From: Elysia chlorotica
Taxonomy: Eukaryota; Mollusca; Gastropoda; Plakobranchidae
Assembly: GCA_003991915.1 (NCBI GenBank)
Contig: RQTK01000926.1
Coordinates: 1 to 64,000, forward strand
Direction of reading: 5' to 3'
DNA length: 64,000 nucleotides
This document shows, piece after piece, positions 1-12,499 of the stretch. The notes beneath the pieces were generated by a model. That model did no database searches. It was not told the DNA's origin and saw nothing but the letters and a program-made list of their open reading frames with translations. The position numbers and the translations under genes were made by a program. The stretch's first letter is position 1. The number at the start of each line of letters is the position of its first letter.

Positions 1-3000
1 AAATTGTTTTACAGAAATTTAGTAAATTAAAGGGGAAAAAATTGTGTCACTCAAAAATAGCTATTCCTTTCACTTTTAGATATACATGACAGGGATTGGT
101 GAGAAATTTATATGGTGACCAAAGGATGCTTTTTTAATTAGCTTTGGTATAGATTTTGTTACTACATTAATACATTATTTATATCAATTTCGTTTTTTAG
201 TTTAAAAGGTTAAGGGCATATTTACATGTACAGTCATATATGTACAATGTGGAGAGCAAAGCACGGCAAGAAGTTTAACTTTTTTGCTGCGATTGCTCTG
301 AGGGGGGTTAAGTCATTTTTATGATTTTGGTGGGATAACCCCAGAAAGTGTGTAAAAAATTGTGCCTGAATTACCTCAAAATCTAAAACAAATGTACATT
401 TCGATAGCTGTGTGCGACAATCCTCAGGACGGGGAGAGAAGGTAAAAAGTATCCCCATTTGCTATTAACTTTGGATAGGACATTTAAAGGTCTTCTGTTT
501 GTGCTTTTTGCAATTACTATGATAGAACTTATATATATCTCTTATAAACTTACACTGTCACGTGACAATTGCTTAAAAGTATCATTTTCTTTCCCCTCCC
601 TACAAATATACACTTGTGCCATCATTTACATAATGGCTTAAAATGAAAAGAAATTAATATTCTTTCCCTGAAGTAAAAAACATATATTTGAAACATATAT
701 ATTATGTACACTTGAAATGAAGCGAATAAATACTATGTGGTTATCAATTTATGATTTTTCATTAAGACATATTTACAAACATTAGAGGATCACAGTGTAT
801 TTCCATAACAATGCACAAGCCACTCATTTCTCACTCTACAGCATTAGGATAATCACAGAAAGGTTAACTCCGTAACTCAATACTGATTATAGTTTTTAGG
901 GGATGGGGGGTTATTGTATTTGTAACTACACAAAAGAAAAAAATAGGGGTTTTAACTCAGTTTGTATTGCTCTTAACCGACATCTGAGGTTCGAATCTAA
1001 GCAAATGCCCCATATCTCCAGGATTTCTCAGCCAAACCTGGTGTTCCAAACTGACCAAAAGTGTAAAATTAATTAACAAGAGTAAAACCAATAGAATGAT
1101 ACATGCAATGTTAATTTTAGTATTTACTTTAGACATTGTCTACATGAATTGAGTGAGCTATAGCCAAATTTAGTCTGAAAACACAACAGCTGTTTAATGT
1201 TTGCTCAATTTCTTCAAAATCTTTAAAGGTAAATATGTGCATATCTCTTGCAGTTGAGACTATTAGTAACATAGTGCTTTTCAAGTCTAAAATAAAATTG
1301 CAAAGATCCTTGTTCTGACTGTCACTGACGACAGAAAGAATTCAATCATCCAGCTAAAGGCATTGTGACAATGTTATGTTGAACAGCACACTTAATTTCC
1401 ACATCATTGGCAGTAATATGATGATTATTTTAACAAGCTTTGGGGGCACAAAAATGAATTTTTCTACAGAATCTAAAATGCATTTTCGGCATACACAACA
1501 TGTATTTCTGTACTGCATTTAAGATAAAAAACTAAGTGAAAAAAGCAACCATGGACCATGTTCAGATTGAAAGATAAAGACTAAATTGCGAAGTCAATCA
1601 TTAGAATCTTTTCATATTTATAGTTGTATCAATTTCATAATAACAATGATTTCATATTCACCCTTCATATTGACTGTCAAACCTGAACAAACATAGTAAG
1701 TTGTCAACGTAAAAACAAAGGAAAGGCTTAACATACTCAGACAGTCAGAGTGATAGTATGGTTCAAATAATAAATGTCTGATGGTAGCTATGACAGGTCT
1801 TCCAATAAAACGAAGGAATGTGAAAGAAAATGTAATTACAATATAGTATTTCATACCAGTATTGTATGGTCAACAAAGAAAAGGGGGATTTTTTAAAGAG
1901 GCATTGGGATATCTACTTAAAACTTTAATAAAGCCATGATTAATGAAATGCTAGGGTTCAAATTTGCAGAGCTAATGAAAAATATCTTCCAAATTTAACA
2001 ACTACTATCAATATCGACTAAAAATCAGATGATGCTCTTTTTTTTATTCTTAAAAAGTAGAAAGCTCTTTGCCTACCCTTTCACTCTTAGTTCTTAGATC
2101 AAGTTCCAGATCAACTTCCAGATAGTCAATCAATAGCCTCCATGCTCATGTTCCTTTTTAACTAAGCCTCAGCAGATGTCAAGTCAGAAAATCAATCAAG
2201 ATCAATTCAGTGATTGACATACACTAGCGAGATAAGAATTGATTATTTCATAACATAGGTAGACACTTTCAGTCTACTTGCAGTGATTGAATACATGGGC
2301 TACTGATCTTCTATGCGGGCAACTTCCAGGGGTACAGATAGACACTGGTGTCTTTACCCCAACAAATAAGGAAACCTGTATGATCTAATGTGTAGGCAAC
2401 TAAATGCATTTTTCAGTCACAAACATTGATAAACACCTTCCCTTAACTGCACATACAAACATAACAGCTTGGTATTTTGCTACTCGGACAGCCATAACAA
2501 TTTCATAATAAGATAGAGGAACTGAACTAAATAGTTACAGAAAAATATAGAGAAACACAATTCATTAAAAAATAGAATGTGACCTTTGATATGTAAATCT
2601 AATTTCCAAACCAAGTTTCATTTTAAAAACTTGTAGTTGTAAAGATTTTGTTTAAAATGTCTGCAAGAATAGTATGTTCATAATTGAAGTGGATTTTGAA
2701 ATAAGACAAGACCAAGATTATCATAATTTTGTTCCAACAAAAATGATATTCTTTGGCAGTTGAAACCGCATAATTAAAAAATGATAATTCATATTTTTTA
2801 AGTTATATTGCAATAACCTTTTTACCCAGAACAAAAAGGTAACATTTTTACCATTATTTTGTTCAAAGGTTCCTGGTGAGTACAAAAACAGAATTCAGAC
2901 TGGTTGTTTATTGATAGTCAGATAGGGTATGTCTTGTGTAGCAAAATCATCGTTTTAATTAGTTTTGCTGGCAACTATGCATGAATTAAATAAGGTTATT

Positions 3001-3460
3001 GTGGTGGTGTATCCATATGAAAGGTAGATTCCAAGTGTTGAAGAGTAAAAAAAATTACTAAATTCAGCAACATGTTTCAAAACTGACTGCTGCATTGACA
3101 ATCCCAAAAATCTGTGTTACTGCAGGGACTAATTCAGAGGAATTAAATCTATAAAGATAATTAATTTGATTTTTTAAAAAAAGAAACAGCATCACAAAAA
3201 GGTAGCTGATGGTTTCCAAGTCCTCAGCAATTAAAAGATTTTCCAAAGACCACAGTTTTAAAGGTCTGATTTTGAAAAATATACAAAAAAATGTTTTTTG
3301 TTAAGCCAAACTTCTGAATAGTTTCCCCTTCAAAGAAAACAAGGCTGTAAACCAAATAAAGACATAGTCAATTTTCATTCATCTTGTCACTGCCAATTTT
3401 TTTTATCAAGAGTTGAGTTTTTCTACAGGATTGAACACCCTGCTAGGCACAGATCAGAAG
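1..3460. other. Non-coding AT-rich flank, likely includes MARCHF5 3' UTR
   Basis: No open frame here looks like a protein; the short ones have low-complexity, unfamiliar sequence. The part next to 3461 should be the 3' untranslated region of the minus-strand MARCHF5-like gene. A minus-strand AATAAA (plus TTTATT) lies at 2907-2912 and is a candidate polyadenylation signal, which would give a 3' UTR of about 550 nt. Nothing else was recognised. Confidence 0.35.
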
Positions 3461-6400
3461 TTACTGAGGTGGTGTTGAAGGGGGAGTTTCTGATGGTTGG
3501 TTTGGTTCATCGAAGTCACAGATAATCCTGTTGGCTTGTCGCAAATACTGCTGCTGTTTGTAGTATATCTTGAGCACTCCTTTGATTGCAACAAAAGCAA
3601 TGCCACCCTGATAAAAAATAGGTAAAGATTTTTTTTTTAATAACTCATACAGCTTGTATAAATAAAAGACACAAAACGATTGACATTTCAGAATAGCTTG
3701 ATAATTCAATAACAAGTAGATGTGCAAAGCCCTGTTACTTTACCTTCAAACGGTGGACTCCAAAAGCTGAAGAAATCGAATACAAATGACTTAAATTCTA
3801 GAACTTGATCCTCACTTTCAGAATATAGTGTTTAAAATTCATCCTTACATATTTGAAGCTATGGCAATACAAATGCTTTCAATTGAAAAGATAAAAAAAA
3901 TAGTACTTATCTTTCTAATATTTAAAATGAAAACACTTTCAGTTTCTGTAAAAAAAAGTATATAAGTGGTTGACATGTTATCAAAACGAACACTAGATTC
4001 AGAGACAGATATATGAATACTCTATTTCCAGTTTGATCAACCTAAATAACAGCAGAATGTTCTTATGAACAACCTCTTGGGGGACAGCCACTAAGTTTAT
4101 TTCATCTCATTGGATATTAAACAGCAACTTTAATGCAAAAATAATAAGAAGAGAAATTGGAAAAAATGTTTAAAAAGCAATAGATAAACTGGACAATCAC
4201 TCATATCCCCTGAGATAGGCACACACAACTCACCAGAAGAGTCCTCTGAAAATTAGACTGCACCAGGCCAAACATAAGTTTCCCAACAATGGTTGCAATA
4301 GTAGGCATAATCAGAGCTCCACACAAAACTCTGGTTGCAGAGATAGGGTCTGTGAGAGGTGCTGTATCAGCTGGTACTCTTGAAAGACGAGAGTGTTCTG
4401 AGAAGAAATAAAAATAACAAACATGAGCTAAGTAAACAAAAAAAATTGTCATTAAACAAAGAATGTTTAGAAAAATACATACTGCCATAGGGATGGATTA
4501 GAAGCCAAAAATGGGTACTTTTTTTAATTGCAAGTCAAGAGATTGTGCAAGATGACAAAACGTTTACCCACTCTACATAATGATTAAGACATAAGGTTTA
4601 TTTGTACATATATTTTATTTCTACTATGAACCGTGGCAAACTGGCTTAAGCGGTAGAGCATTGGTCGCCAGATCTGGAAGTCTGCGGTACAAATCCCATG
4701 ATCAGCAGATTTATTTGTCCGATTTCATCCCCTGTAACTGGTTGGGCCAGCACATACTATTGTAAGACATCAGTCTTGGGGCCTATCCACAATATAGCCT
4801 AACTAGTGCTGTGTTGCACGTTAAACCAACTCAACTCTAATATGAACCAACACAATATGCTATAAATATCTTTAATTTGCATACAACACTGGTCTTTTTG
4901 CTCTTTCCTTTTCTGTTTTTCTCATGCCAGGGAAGGATAATAGCAGATGAGTTTCTATTAGAATAGGAACTTAATGTGATACTAATCGACAGAATTCGCT
5001 CTCCGGATATTAAAACACTGTTTCAACGGTTTCTTCGTTTTGATATTCCAAAGAAAGAAGGTACTCATTTTTTACAAAGTTGGTATTGAAAAACTACTTT
5101 TACAGTTTATAAAGTCAACAGTATTTACCATCAGGGAACAAGTAATTTATAAGAGGGAGTTTGGAGGAGTGCTTCCTCCAAAGGCGGAGAATGTAATCCT
5201 CCCATCGCACCATTTTACCCAGGACCAGCATGAGAGGGATGGTGGGTAGACCAATGAGGAGAAACAATGGATCAGCTTGTTCCATGACATTCAGACCTTC
5301 CTTGTGGCCTAATACCTGAAGACACAGTTGACAAAGTCAAATGTAAGAGATGAAAAAGTTTTGTCAAGCATGTCAAAATTAAAGTAAAAATATTGTAAAA
5401 AATATCTTTCACAATAATATTGGGTTCAGAAAACAAAAATAATTCCTGCTTTCAATATTTAAATCTAACTCATTATGTTACAAAGTAATATCTAAAAAAT
5501 AAAACTTACTGGTCAGATTTCATGAAAAAAAAAATAAAAAACTTGCGGAATACTATCCTAAGAGAACATGCATTTGATGATAGTACTTACTTGCATAACA
5601 GTGACTGCTCCATAGGTAACCATTGTCCAATAAACAGTCCCAATAAATATACCTCCAGCAACAAAAGGACACATCTTATAGATAACACGATCTATAATGT
5701 CCATTACGTAGACAACTGGGCCTAAAAGACAAAATATTCCAAAAATAATGAAGGATACATTATGATAGTCTACTTTTTTAGCTCTTCATTAATTCATTCA
5801 AATAAAGTGTGTTTAGTCGTTAAGTATGTTTCGTCTTTGTGTTTTTAAATTTTAATGTCACAAAAAGGCTATCTTATGGCATTTTGTTGGATGATTTTAA
5901 AATCCTCTAACACAATTAATATAAATACTGAAGAATATTATATTAGAGCAAGGTACTATGATTGTGGCATAAGTGAGACTTATAAATGCCAAAATGCAAT
6001 TTAAATCGTTTTAAGAAGGCAAATGAGATTAATCTAACTAAAATTTTGGATTAAAAATGTGATAATACAAGTAATACATTACTAACAGGTCTTTGCTCAT
6101 AATCTTAGAAACTTGTGTCCAATTTGAAACAGAAAAAAGGGAAATAGAACAGTTTTTAATGATGATTTCAAAAGTAACAAAAATGACTTTCATACATAAA
6201 TCCTAGCCCAGCAACGATATATTCTTAGTGTCATCTGGCTCTTAATAACTTTAATCAAAATTTTACTAAGATGCTGAGTGGACTAAAGAACTATACATTA
6301 CATGCAGTCATTTCCCCATTCCATCCAACACATTTTTAAAAAAAACTTACCCAATTTAGGATAAATAATTGTGTATTCTGTGTTGCATTGTGGACATGCA

Positions 6401-6854
6401 ACCTTTACTGTGCTGTTCCCTTTCTGCTTCTCATCCACCCATCTCTGCAAGCAAGTTTGGTGCACCCATTTGGTTGTGCCTCTGCAACGACATGGCCTTA
6501 CCCATGCTGCAGTACGATCATCTTCCTCTGATGCAAAGCAAACCCAGCAGGAGCGCCTGAGCATACATTTTAGAATACATATGAATTTGAGGTACATCCA
6601 ATAAAACTAAGAATTAGTTGAAGATTTTTTAGCGAAGAAATTTGAGAAGGGTGAAACACATACAAAATTAAAAACATTTTTATGTTTAATTGCAGAAGGA
6701 CATTTGGATTCCATATCATTATATGTATACCGGGCAGGTTTTAATGCCCAATCCCAGATTTTTTAATAACTAAATTAAAACAAGTAGACAAAGACATACG
6801 ATTTATAAATATTTCTTACCTATCATCTTCCTGTGATAAGCGACTCTGTGACAT
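3461..6854 (-). CDS. MARCHF5: MARCHF5-like mitochondrial RING-CH E3 ubiquitin ligase (6 coding exons)
   Basis: Coding exons on the minus strand: 6820-6854, 6351-6556, 5591-5721, 5129-5315, 4234-4397 and 3461-3607. All junctions have AG acceptors and GT donors and stay in frame, giving 289 aa (human MARCH5 is about 278). The N-terminal RING-CH domain is complete in C4HC3 order: C15, C18, C34, C36, H44, C47, C66, C69. About four hydrophobic segments follow, around residues 100-123, 140-165, 210-232 and 242-258, and the C-terminus has KQQQYLRQA just after the last one, as in MARCH5. The family sits in the mitochondrial outer membrane and ubiquitinates fission/fusion and apoptosis regulators such as MFN1, DRP1 adaptors and MCL1. 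The tail is longer than usual and rich in Pro, Ser and Thr. The start is the first ATG in the exon; a TTTAG acceptor near 6893 hints at an upstream non-coding exon. Confidence 0.93.
4633..4840 (+). mobile_element. tRNA-derived SINE, copy 1, with 8-bp TSD
   Basis: The head has a tRNA-like A box (GGCTTAAGCGGTAGAGC) and a B-box-like GGTACAAATCCC. The tail (CCTATCCACAATATAGCC ... GTTAAACCAACTCAACT) recurs at 26.6 and 28.9 kb. The element is bracketed by TATGAACC at 4625-4632 and 4841-4848, an exact 8-bp target-site duplication. It lies in an intron of the MARCHF5-like gene, between the exons ending at 4397 and 5129. Confidence 0.85.
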
Positions 6855-6892
6855 TTTCAACTGTAAGATCTTGTGCAAAATTCTTTTCTTCT

Positions 6893-8570
6893 AAAGTTCA
6901 GCAAACTAAGTAAAACAAGAGAATAATAAGTAAAAACTAAAATAGATACAATTTATTTCAAATCAAAACATCTATAGTTGAATATTATTTTACAAAGATT
7001 TTTTTTAAAGAAATAAGTAGAAAGTGATTTATTAAATAGTGAAGAAAGTTTTCAAAATTAAAAATTTAATGTTTGAATAAAAGCTGCTAAAAACTAGAAT
7101 TGAACTAGAAATATAATCAGAAAGTTGACTTATTTTGTGCTTTTAACCAGTTTTCATTGTTTTCAGTTAAAAATACTGAAATTTTGTTATAAATTATTTC
7201 GACGATATTTGTTTATGAGTCCAGTTTTACAAACTCAACATTCCATGTATGTATATGGATGTTTTTCAGATAAATTATAGAAAGACTTAAATAGAGAAAT
7301 ATCTATGCTATTTAATGAGTTTAAAAATCTGACTTTTTAAAATTGTCTCCATTGAGTTTTTTTATGCTCAATTAAAAAAAATATATATTCTGTTATGGTT
7401 CATATTTTTAGTGAAGATAAAGTTAAGTTACAAATATGAATTCTGAGTGACAGGGTTGATTAGATCTATCTATTTTCAGCCTGAGGCTTTGAGCAATTAA
7501 GGATAAATATTTGATAGTGTCTTCAAATCAGACAGCCTGATTCTGTCCCAAGCTGAGGAAAAAATGGTCCCAATTTCTTCCCCTGTAGACTGAATTGTTT
7601 AGTGTCTGAGCGACCGACTGAGGTGGAAATTCTAGTAATGATGATCCCCACTTTGTCTTTCTGTGGTTTAAAAATTATATCAGGCTAGTCATGGGACCTA
7701 ATTAGGATTATTTAGTCTACCCTACGAAACATTCAACTGAAATAGCTTTGACACTTTCTCTACCAAAGAAAGATGTAGTCTATCTCGCAGGATCCACAAC
7801 TAGATCTAGATATAGATATAGTGACGCCGCTTCAGGTTCCTATAATCTAGGGCCTAGATTTAGAATTCGTCTAGATCCAGATTTAACTTAAGACTGTTGT
7901 AACTCTAGGCCCCATTTTACAGCATGCTAAATCTATAATCTAGATCTATTCTAGACTAAAATCTCTATACTAGAGAGAGCTTTAAATTCTAGATCTATAG
8001 ATTTTAGAGTCAAAATCGAGCTATGTAGCTGTAGATCTAAATTAGACGTAGAAGGCGAAGATAAGCCTAGACCTAGATCTAGATTCTAGATTAGATCTAA
8101 AGTAGATCTAAATTTATTTAAGCATTACAAACATCCACGTACATCTCCAGGCCATGAACTTTGGTAGGGTGAGGTTTCCCTCTCTTGAAAGAATCTCTAG
8201 TGAGACGTAGATCTATAATATCTAATTCTAGTGATGTTAGTTTCCGTTGGTCTACTTATCCTCGATCAAAGCTAAAAAGAGAAAAATGCCAGGCCTTTAT
8301 CTAAATGTCGGTCTGGACAAAGTAGATCATTGAGATGTAGATCATTGAGATGTCTCGGAGTCTGATTTCAGCCCAATGACTGTTGGTAACTTTCAATAGT
8401 GAAGAAGCAGATGTACAATAAGGCAATTAATGTAGTTGTGCTGGCAACTAAGTAGGCCCCATCTCTTTGGGTAGCCTAGGCCTAGCATAGATCCAAAGAT
8501 AGTCCCCCCACCACCCTCTCTTTTTTTTCTTCTTCATTTATCTGAGGCTCGACTTTCGGAGATTCAAATT
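6893..8570. other. MARCHF5 upstream region, TAGATC-rich
   Basis: No gene was recognised. From about 7795 to 8240 the sequence is crowded with imperfect TAGATCTAGATC units, which contain AGATCT palindromes. A tandem pair of TAGATCATTGAGATG lies at about 8324-8353. The MARCHF5 promoter probably lies in this interval, but I see no firm core element. Confidence 0.4.
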
Positions 8571-8573
8571 AAA

Positions 8574-9052
<479 letters not shown>

Positions 9053-9362
9053 AAGAAATCAGTAAAATAATTGGAAGAACCATTCGATCTATGGCTTTTC
9101 TTAAGTGTTTTCTCACAATTTTTGGCACTCAAAATAGTGACAGGATTTCCAAAAATCCGAATTAAGAAAAAAAAAAACACACACAAAAAAAAAACAACTA
9201 AAAAAACTTGGTGGTTCATATGTCCACATAAATGAATTGACTGTAGAAACTTTAATCAAGAAGACGATTTTCGAACACCTTATGACCATTTCAGGAGCCG
9301 TCCCTCCCCTAAGAAGGTTGTGTGCGAAGCAGCCAAGTCAGTGACATCGATTTATCAACCCC

Positions 9363-9890
9363 TTGTTATTTGCTTATCGTGGGATGCCGCAAAAACCAAC
9401 GAAGTTTTCCTCATCGAGATTTTTATGGCCGAAGTGTCGGAGAATCAATGCACATTCTGATGTAGCTCTGGACCAAAGACATCGAGAGAAGGGTGTACGT
9501 AGAGTTACCGTTACCCGTAGTCTATGTTTTGGAGCTGAGGGAAAGACTGGAGGAGACTTGGAAATTGGCCCATCGAGAACTCGAGGAAAGCCCAAGGGAA
9601 ACAGAAGCGCTTATATGATCGAGCTACCAAGATCAGAAAGTTTGAACCTGGCGACCAAGTGATGGTTTTATTGCCAACAGAATCCAACAAGCGCCTGATG
9701 CAGTGGAAAGGACCTTATGGTGTGACACCAGTGGTTGGCATGAACGACTATAGAGTCAAGATGGGGGCAAAGGAAAAGACTCTGCACGTGAATCATCTGA
9801 AGCGCTACATTAGCCGCGAGGATGAAGTTCAGCGGAAACAAGAAGCGGTGAACGGGGCGTGCCCGGCCCATGCACTGAGACAGTAGTCGA
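9363..9890 (+). pseudogene. Retrotransposon integrase C-terminal region, frameshifted
   Basis: Several frames together give the conserved tail of a Ty3/gypsy integrase: LLFAYRGMPQ, ETWKLAHRELE, KRLYDRATKIRKFEPGDQV, WKGPYGV and KTLHVNHLKRYIS. One shift occurs near 9590-9660 and another upstream near 9500. Without compensation no single frame gives a working protein. The catalytic DDE core should lie upstream of 9363 but I cannot see it; the microsatellite ends at about 9050. Confidence 0.8.
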
Positions 9891-10269
9891 CCAAGAAGTT
9901 TTACCAGATGGCTTTTTTTTTTCATAGAGTTTAGCAGGAGTGGCTGTGGTCGACGAAGGAGCTGATAAGACAAAGTGTTTATGTGATTTTGCAGAACTAG
10001 GGAATTGGGTACAGAAAGTATCCTTCATTGACCTCAGTTTGGACGGCAGTTATCCACAGACCAAGTTACTCTGAACTCAAAGGTGGGGTGAACGAGCATC
10101 GACACATCTTTACAGATCTGCCTGGTAGTGCATCTTTAGCCAAACATCACGTCGACTTAACAAGCTAGGTACTGGTGCGTCAACGGCATATAATGCACCT
10201 ATCGCAATGTGGGATCCTTTACGATATGAGCTACAAACCATGTAAGACATGGGGATTATAAGAAAAAAC

Positions 10270-10935
10270 ACTTCCTCGTTTGCAGCACCTGTGCTCATCG
10301 TCAAGAAGAAGGACGGATAAAATCGAATATGTACCGATTACCAGCGGCTTAACAAGGTTACCCCGCACACAGCAATACCACCAGCAGACGTGTGTCAAAG
10401 TGTAGCAAGGGACAAGTTCTTCAGCAAAGTAGATGTAAGCAAATGTTGTTGGCAGATCCATATAGTCCAAAGGACATTGCAGAGAAGGCACTTGTTACTA
10501 TGGACCCAAAAAGTCAAGCATTACAAGTTTGTCCGAATTCCTTTCGGCATGATGAGTTCTGGGGCTACCCTGAACCGAACTGTGAAGAATTTGCTCAGCG
10601 GAATGAACCATGACTGTGACTACTTACGTGGGGGACATCTTGGTACATACTGAGGCGTTTGAAGAATATGTGGAAGTGCTTCATGAACTATTCCGTCGTA
10701 TGAGTGAAGCAAGTGCGTGCTTACGTCTTCAGAAGTGGAGTTCGTCGATCATTGGGTGGGAAGAGGTAACATTACTCTTCAGGATGACAATGTGGCCAAG
10801 GTCACAGATGACCCGAGACCGAAGACGAATAAGGAAGTTCGATCTTTTCTTGGACTTTTAAAGTACTATCATGAGTGTGTTCGCAACTGTGCACCTATCG
10901 TAGCCCTGTTATCTCATATTTCAGGCTTTGCGAAG
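10270..10935 (+). pseudogene. Retrotransposon reverse transcriptase, catalytic motif mutated
   Basis: RT motifs appear in order: VKKKDG, a DYQRLNKV-like stretch after an early stop near 10320, FSKVDVSKCCWQ (with one Asp), the IPFGMMSSGATLNR block, then YVGDILVHT where YVDD is expected, followed by a thumb segment NKEVRSFLGLLKYYHE. The change from YVDD to YVGD removes one catalytic Asp, and frameshifts fall near 10490 and 10610. Confidence 0.8.
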
Positions 10936-11398
10936 TGGACAACCGTAGCAGGACGCTACTTTCAGCAGCCGGATTGCGTAACCTTGCCGAATAGGTGGGG
11001 GGTTCCTGACCTATATCTGGGTCAAACTCGAATGCCCTGGATTTTCTTCGTATCGTCGTGGCTTCCTATCGGCCCGCTTAGACCTGATGGAAGACGATAG
11101 GACTTGGCTTGTATCGTCGTCCGTTCAGAATCGAAAAAATGTAAGTATTAGTCTTGTGTTATCATTTTTTTTTTTAATGAAAATTTAAGTATTGATTTAC
11201 TGACACAATACAATAAGTCTTCACAGAATTGGCTTTAAACTGTCAAAAACTTTAAGTTTATTCAGGCTCTCATCACGGACCAAATGGTGAACTTCGAGTG
11301 GCCGCCGAGACGAAAGTGAAGTGACGCTATCTATCACCCAATCAAGTGCTCACTTGAAAGTCCTAGCCCATTGTTTTGGTCTGGAATACTCTGGATTC

Positions 11399-11482
11399 CA
11401 GTAGAATACATAACAGTAGGCCTAGTGCCGGCGTCTATTCCAGTAGAATACATAACAGTAGGCCTAGTGCCGGCGTCTCAGT
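11399..11482. repeat. Tandem pair of a ~42-bp unit inside the retrotransposon
   Basis: ATTCCAGTAGAATACATAAC...CCTAGTGCCGGCGTCT occurs twice in direct succession with no visible differences. It lies within the roughly 750 bp of non-pol sequence that separates the RT from the RNase H. Confidence 0.9.
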
Positions 11483-11689
11483 TGCGCGCTGTTACAATAC
11501 ACCCCCAGTTGCGCAACACATCATCCTACCGGTACCGTTAGCATAGCCCTTCGCAAGGCCTGATGACGGACGCTCACCGAACGGCACGCTTAGAACAGGG
11601 GTGGATCTATCTTTAGATACCAGCCTATTTTTAGATGGAATTTCGCCCCCTAAAGTAGCGTCCCCGTGAGCGGGCCGATCGTCGCAAAG

Positions 11690-12142
11690 AGTCTATTGTC
11701 AGAACAGGTTGTTCAATTGGATGAACCACAAGAAAATGCACAAATAGCGTTAAGGAAAGCCATTATTGCTCGACCCTATTTACATTTATCAGATGCTACT
11801 AAGACCGGTGTGCTTTACTGTGGGTTTAGGAGCCACATCCCTGCAGGACGTGAATGGTAGATTATTCCTACATCTTACGCAAGCAGGAAATTGTTGATTG
11901 AGAGAAAAACTACTCAGCAATAGAGAAAGAATGTCTTGCGATTGTATGTGCGAATCGAAAGTTTTTTTTTTATTACTCTATGGTAGGCAATTCGTGCTAC
12001 AAACCGACCATCGTCCTCTCCAATATCGAGATGCAGTGAAATTTGAAAACCCAAGAGTAATGCTTAGAAAGGTATAGTTTTAGAGTTGATCATATTAGAG
12101 GATCAGAGGGTGCAGACTTTCTTAGTCGAGTTGTTGATTAAA
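11690..12142 (+). pseudogene. Retrotransposon RNase H domain, frameshifted
   Basis: The N-terminal part reads QIALRKAIIARPYLHLSDATKTGVLYCG and corresponds to the start of Ty3/gypsy RNase H. After frameshifts the conserved YSAIEKECLAIVCANRKF and the terminal VDHIRGSEGADFLSRVVD can be read up to a stop at about 12140. In Gmr1-like elements RNase H is the last pol domain, which fits the stop here. Confidence 0.75.
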
Positions 12143-12258
12143 TAACGTTCATTAGTCGTGTTTTAAAAAGTTTTAAAATGTTTAATCAAAAGCGTGTGCA
12201 TATAATATTTATCATTTAATTATATGCCTTTCGATAAACGACTATATTTGTTTTAACC

Positions 12259-12490
12259 TGTGATGGGACCCCAGAATGGGATACCTGGGTTACATTATGC
12301 ACCGATCAGCCAGGAGTCGAATCCGGACCTTCTGTTATCCGGACCTAAGCAAGCCGAGTAGCCGACATTAGCAGTAGACTTTTCACTTCAGCGCTAAACA
12401 CGTTCGCTCCCTTTCAATCGAAACTGTTCGTGTTGCTCAAGATATTTGGCACTTCGTCGACCTTTATGGCAGTTTTACAATTAATATACT
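12259..12490 (+). mobile_element. Possible 3' LTR remnant of the gypsy element
   Basis: About 115 bp after the RNase H stop the sequence TGTGATGGGACCCCAGAATG begins. A TG start, following an A/T-rich stretch, is what a 3' LTR would look like. I could not find a matching 5' LTR or a clear CA end, so the boundaries are guesses. A tRNA-like B box in the minus orientation (GGATTCGACTCC) at about 12312 allows the alternative of an antisense SINE. Confidence 0.3.
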
Positions 12491-12499
12491 GCTTTATGC

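Larger units (their letters stand above)
9240..12150 (+). mobile_element. Decayed Ty3/gypsy retrotransposon pol, Gmr1-like order (INT-RT-RH)
   Basis: In order along the plus strand: an integrase C-terminal region (LLFAYRGMPQ at about 9366; WKLAHRELE at about 9560; GDQVMVLLPTESNK, MQWKGPY and TLHVNHLKRYIS up to about 9820); a linker with RHIFTDLPG at about 10100; a reverse transcriptase (APVLIVKKKDG, FFSKVDVSKCCWQIHI, KFVRIPFGMMSSGATLNR, TYVGDILVHT and RSFLGLLKYYHE, 10285-10890); then, after about 750 bp of unrelated sequence, an RNase H (ALRKAIIARPYLHLSDATKTG at about 11725, YSAIEKECLAIV at about 11915) ending GADFLSRVVD-stop at about 12141. Frameshifts and stops break it throughout, so it is dead. 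Placing integrase before RT is unusual for Ty3/gypsy and matches Gmr1-like elements. Confidence 0.85.

Noticed and set aside
4625..4848. tRNA gene
   Set aside because: A- and B-box-like sequences are present but there is no cloverleaf; the shared tail and target-site duplication identify a SINE. The same reasoning applies at 26.4 and 28.7 kb.
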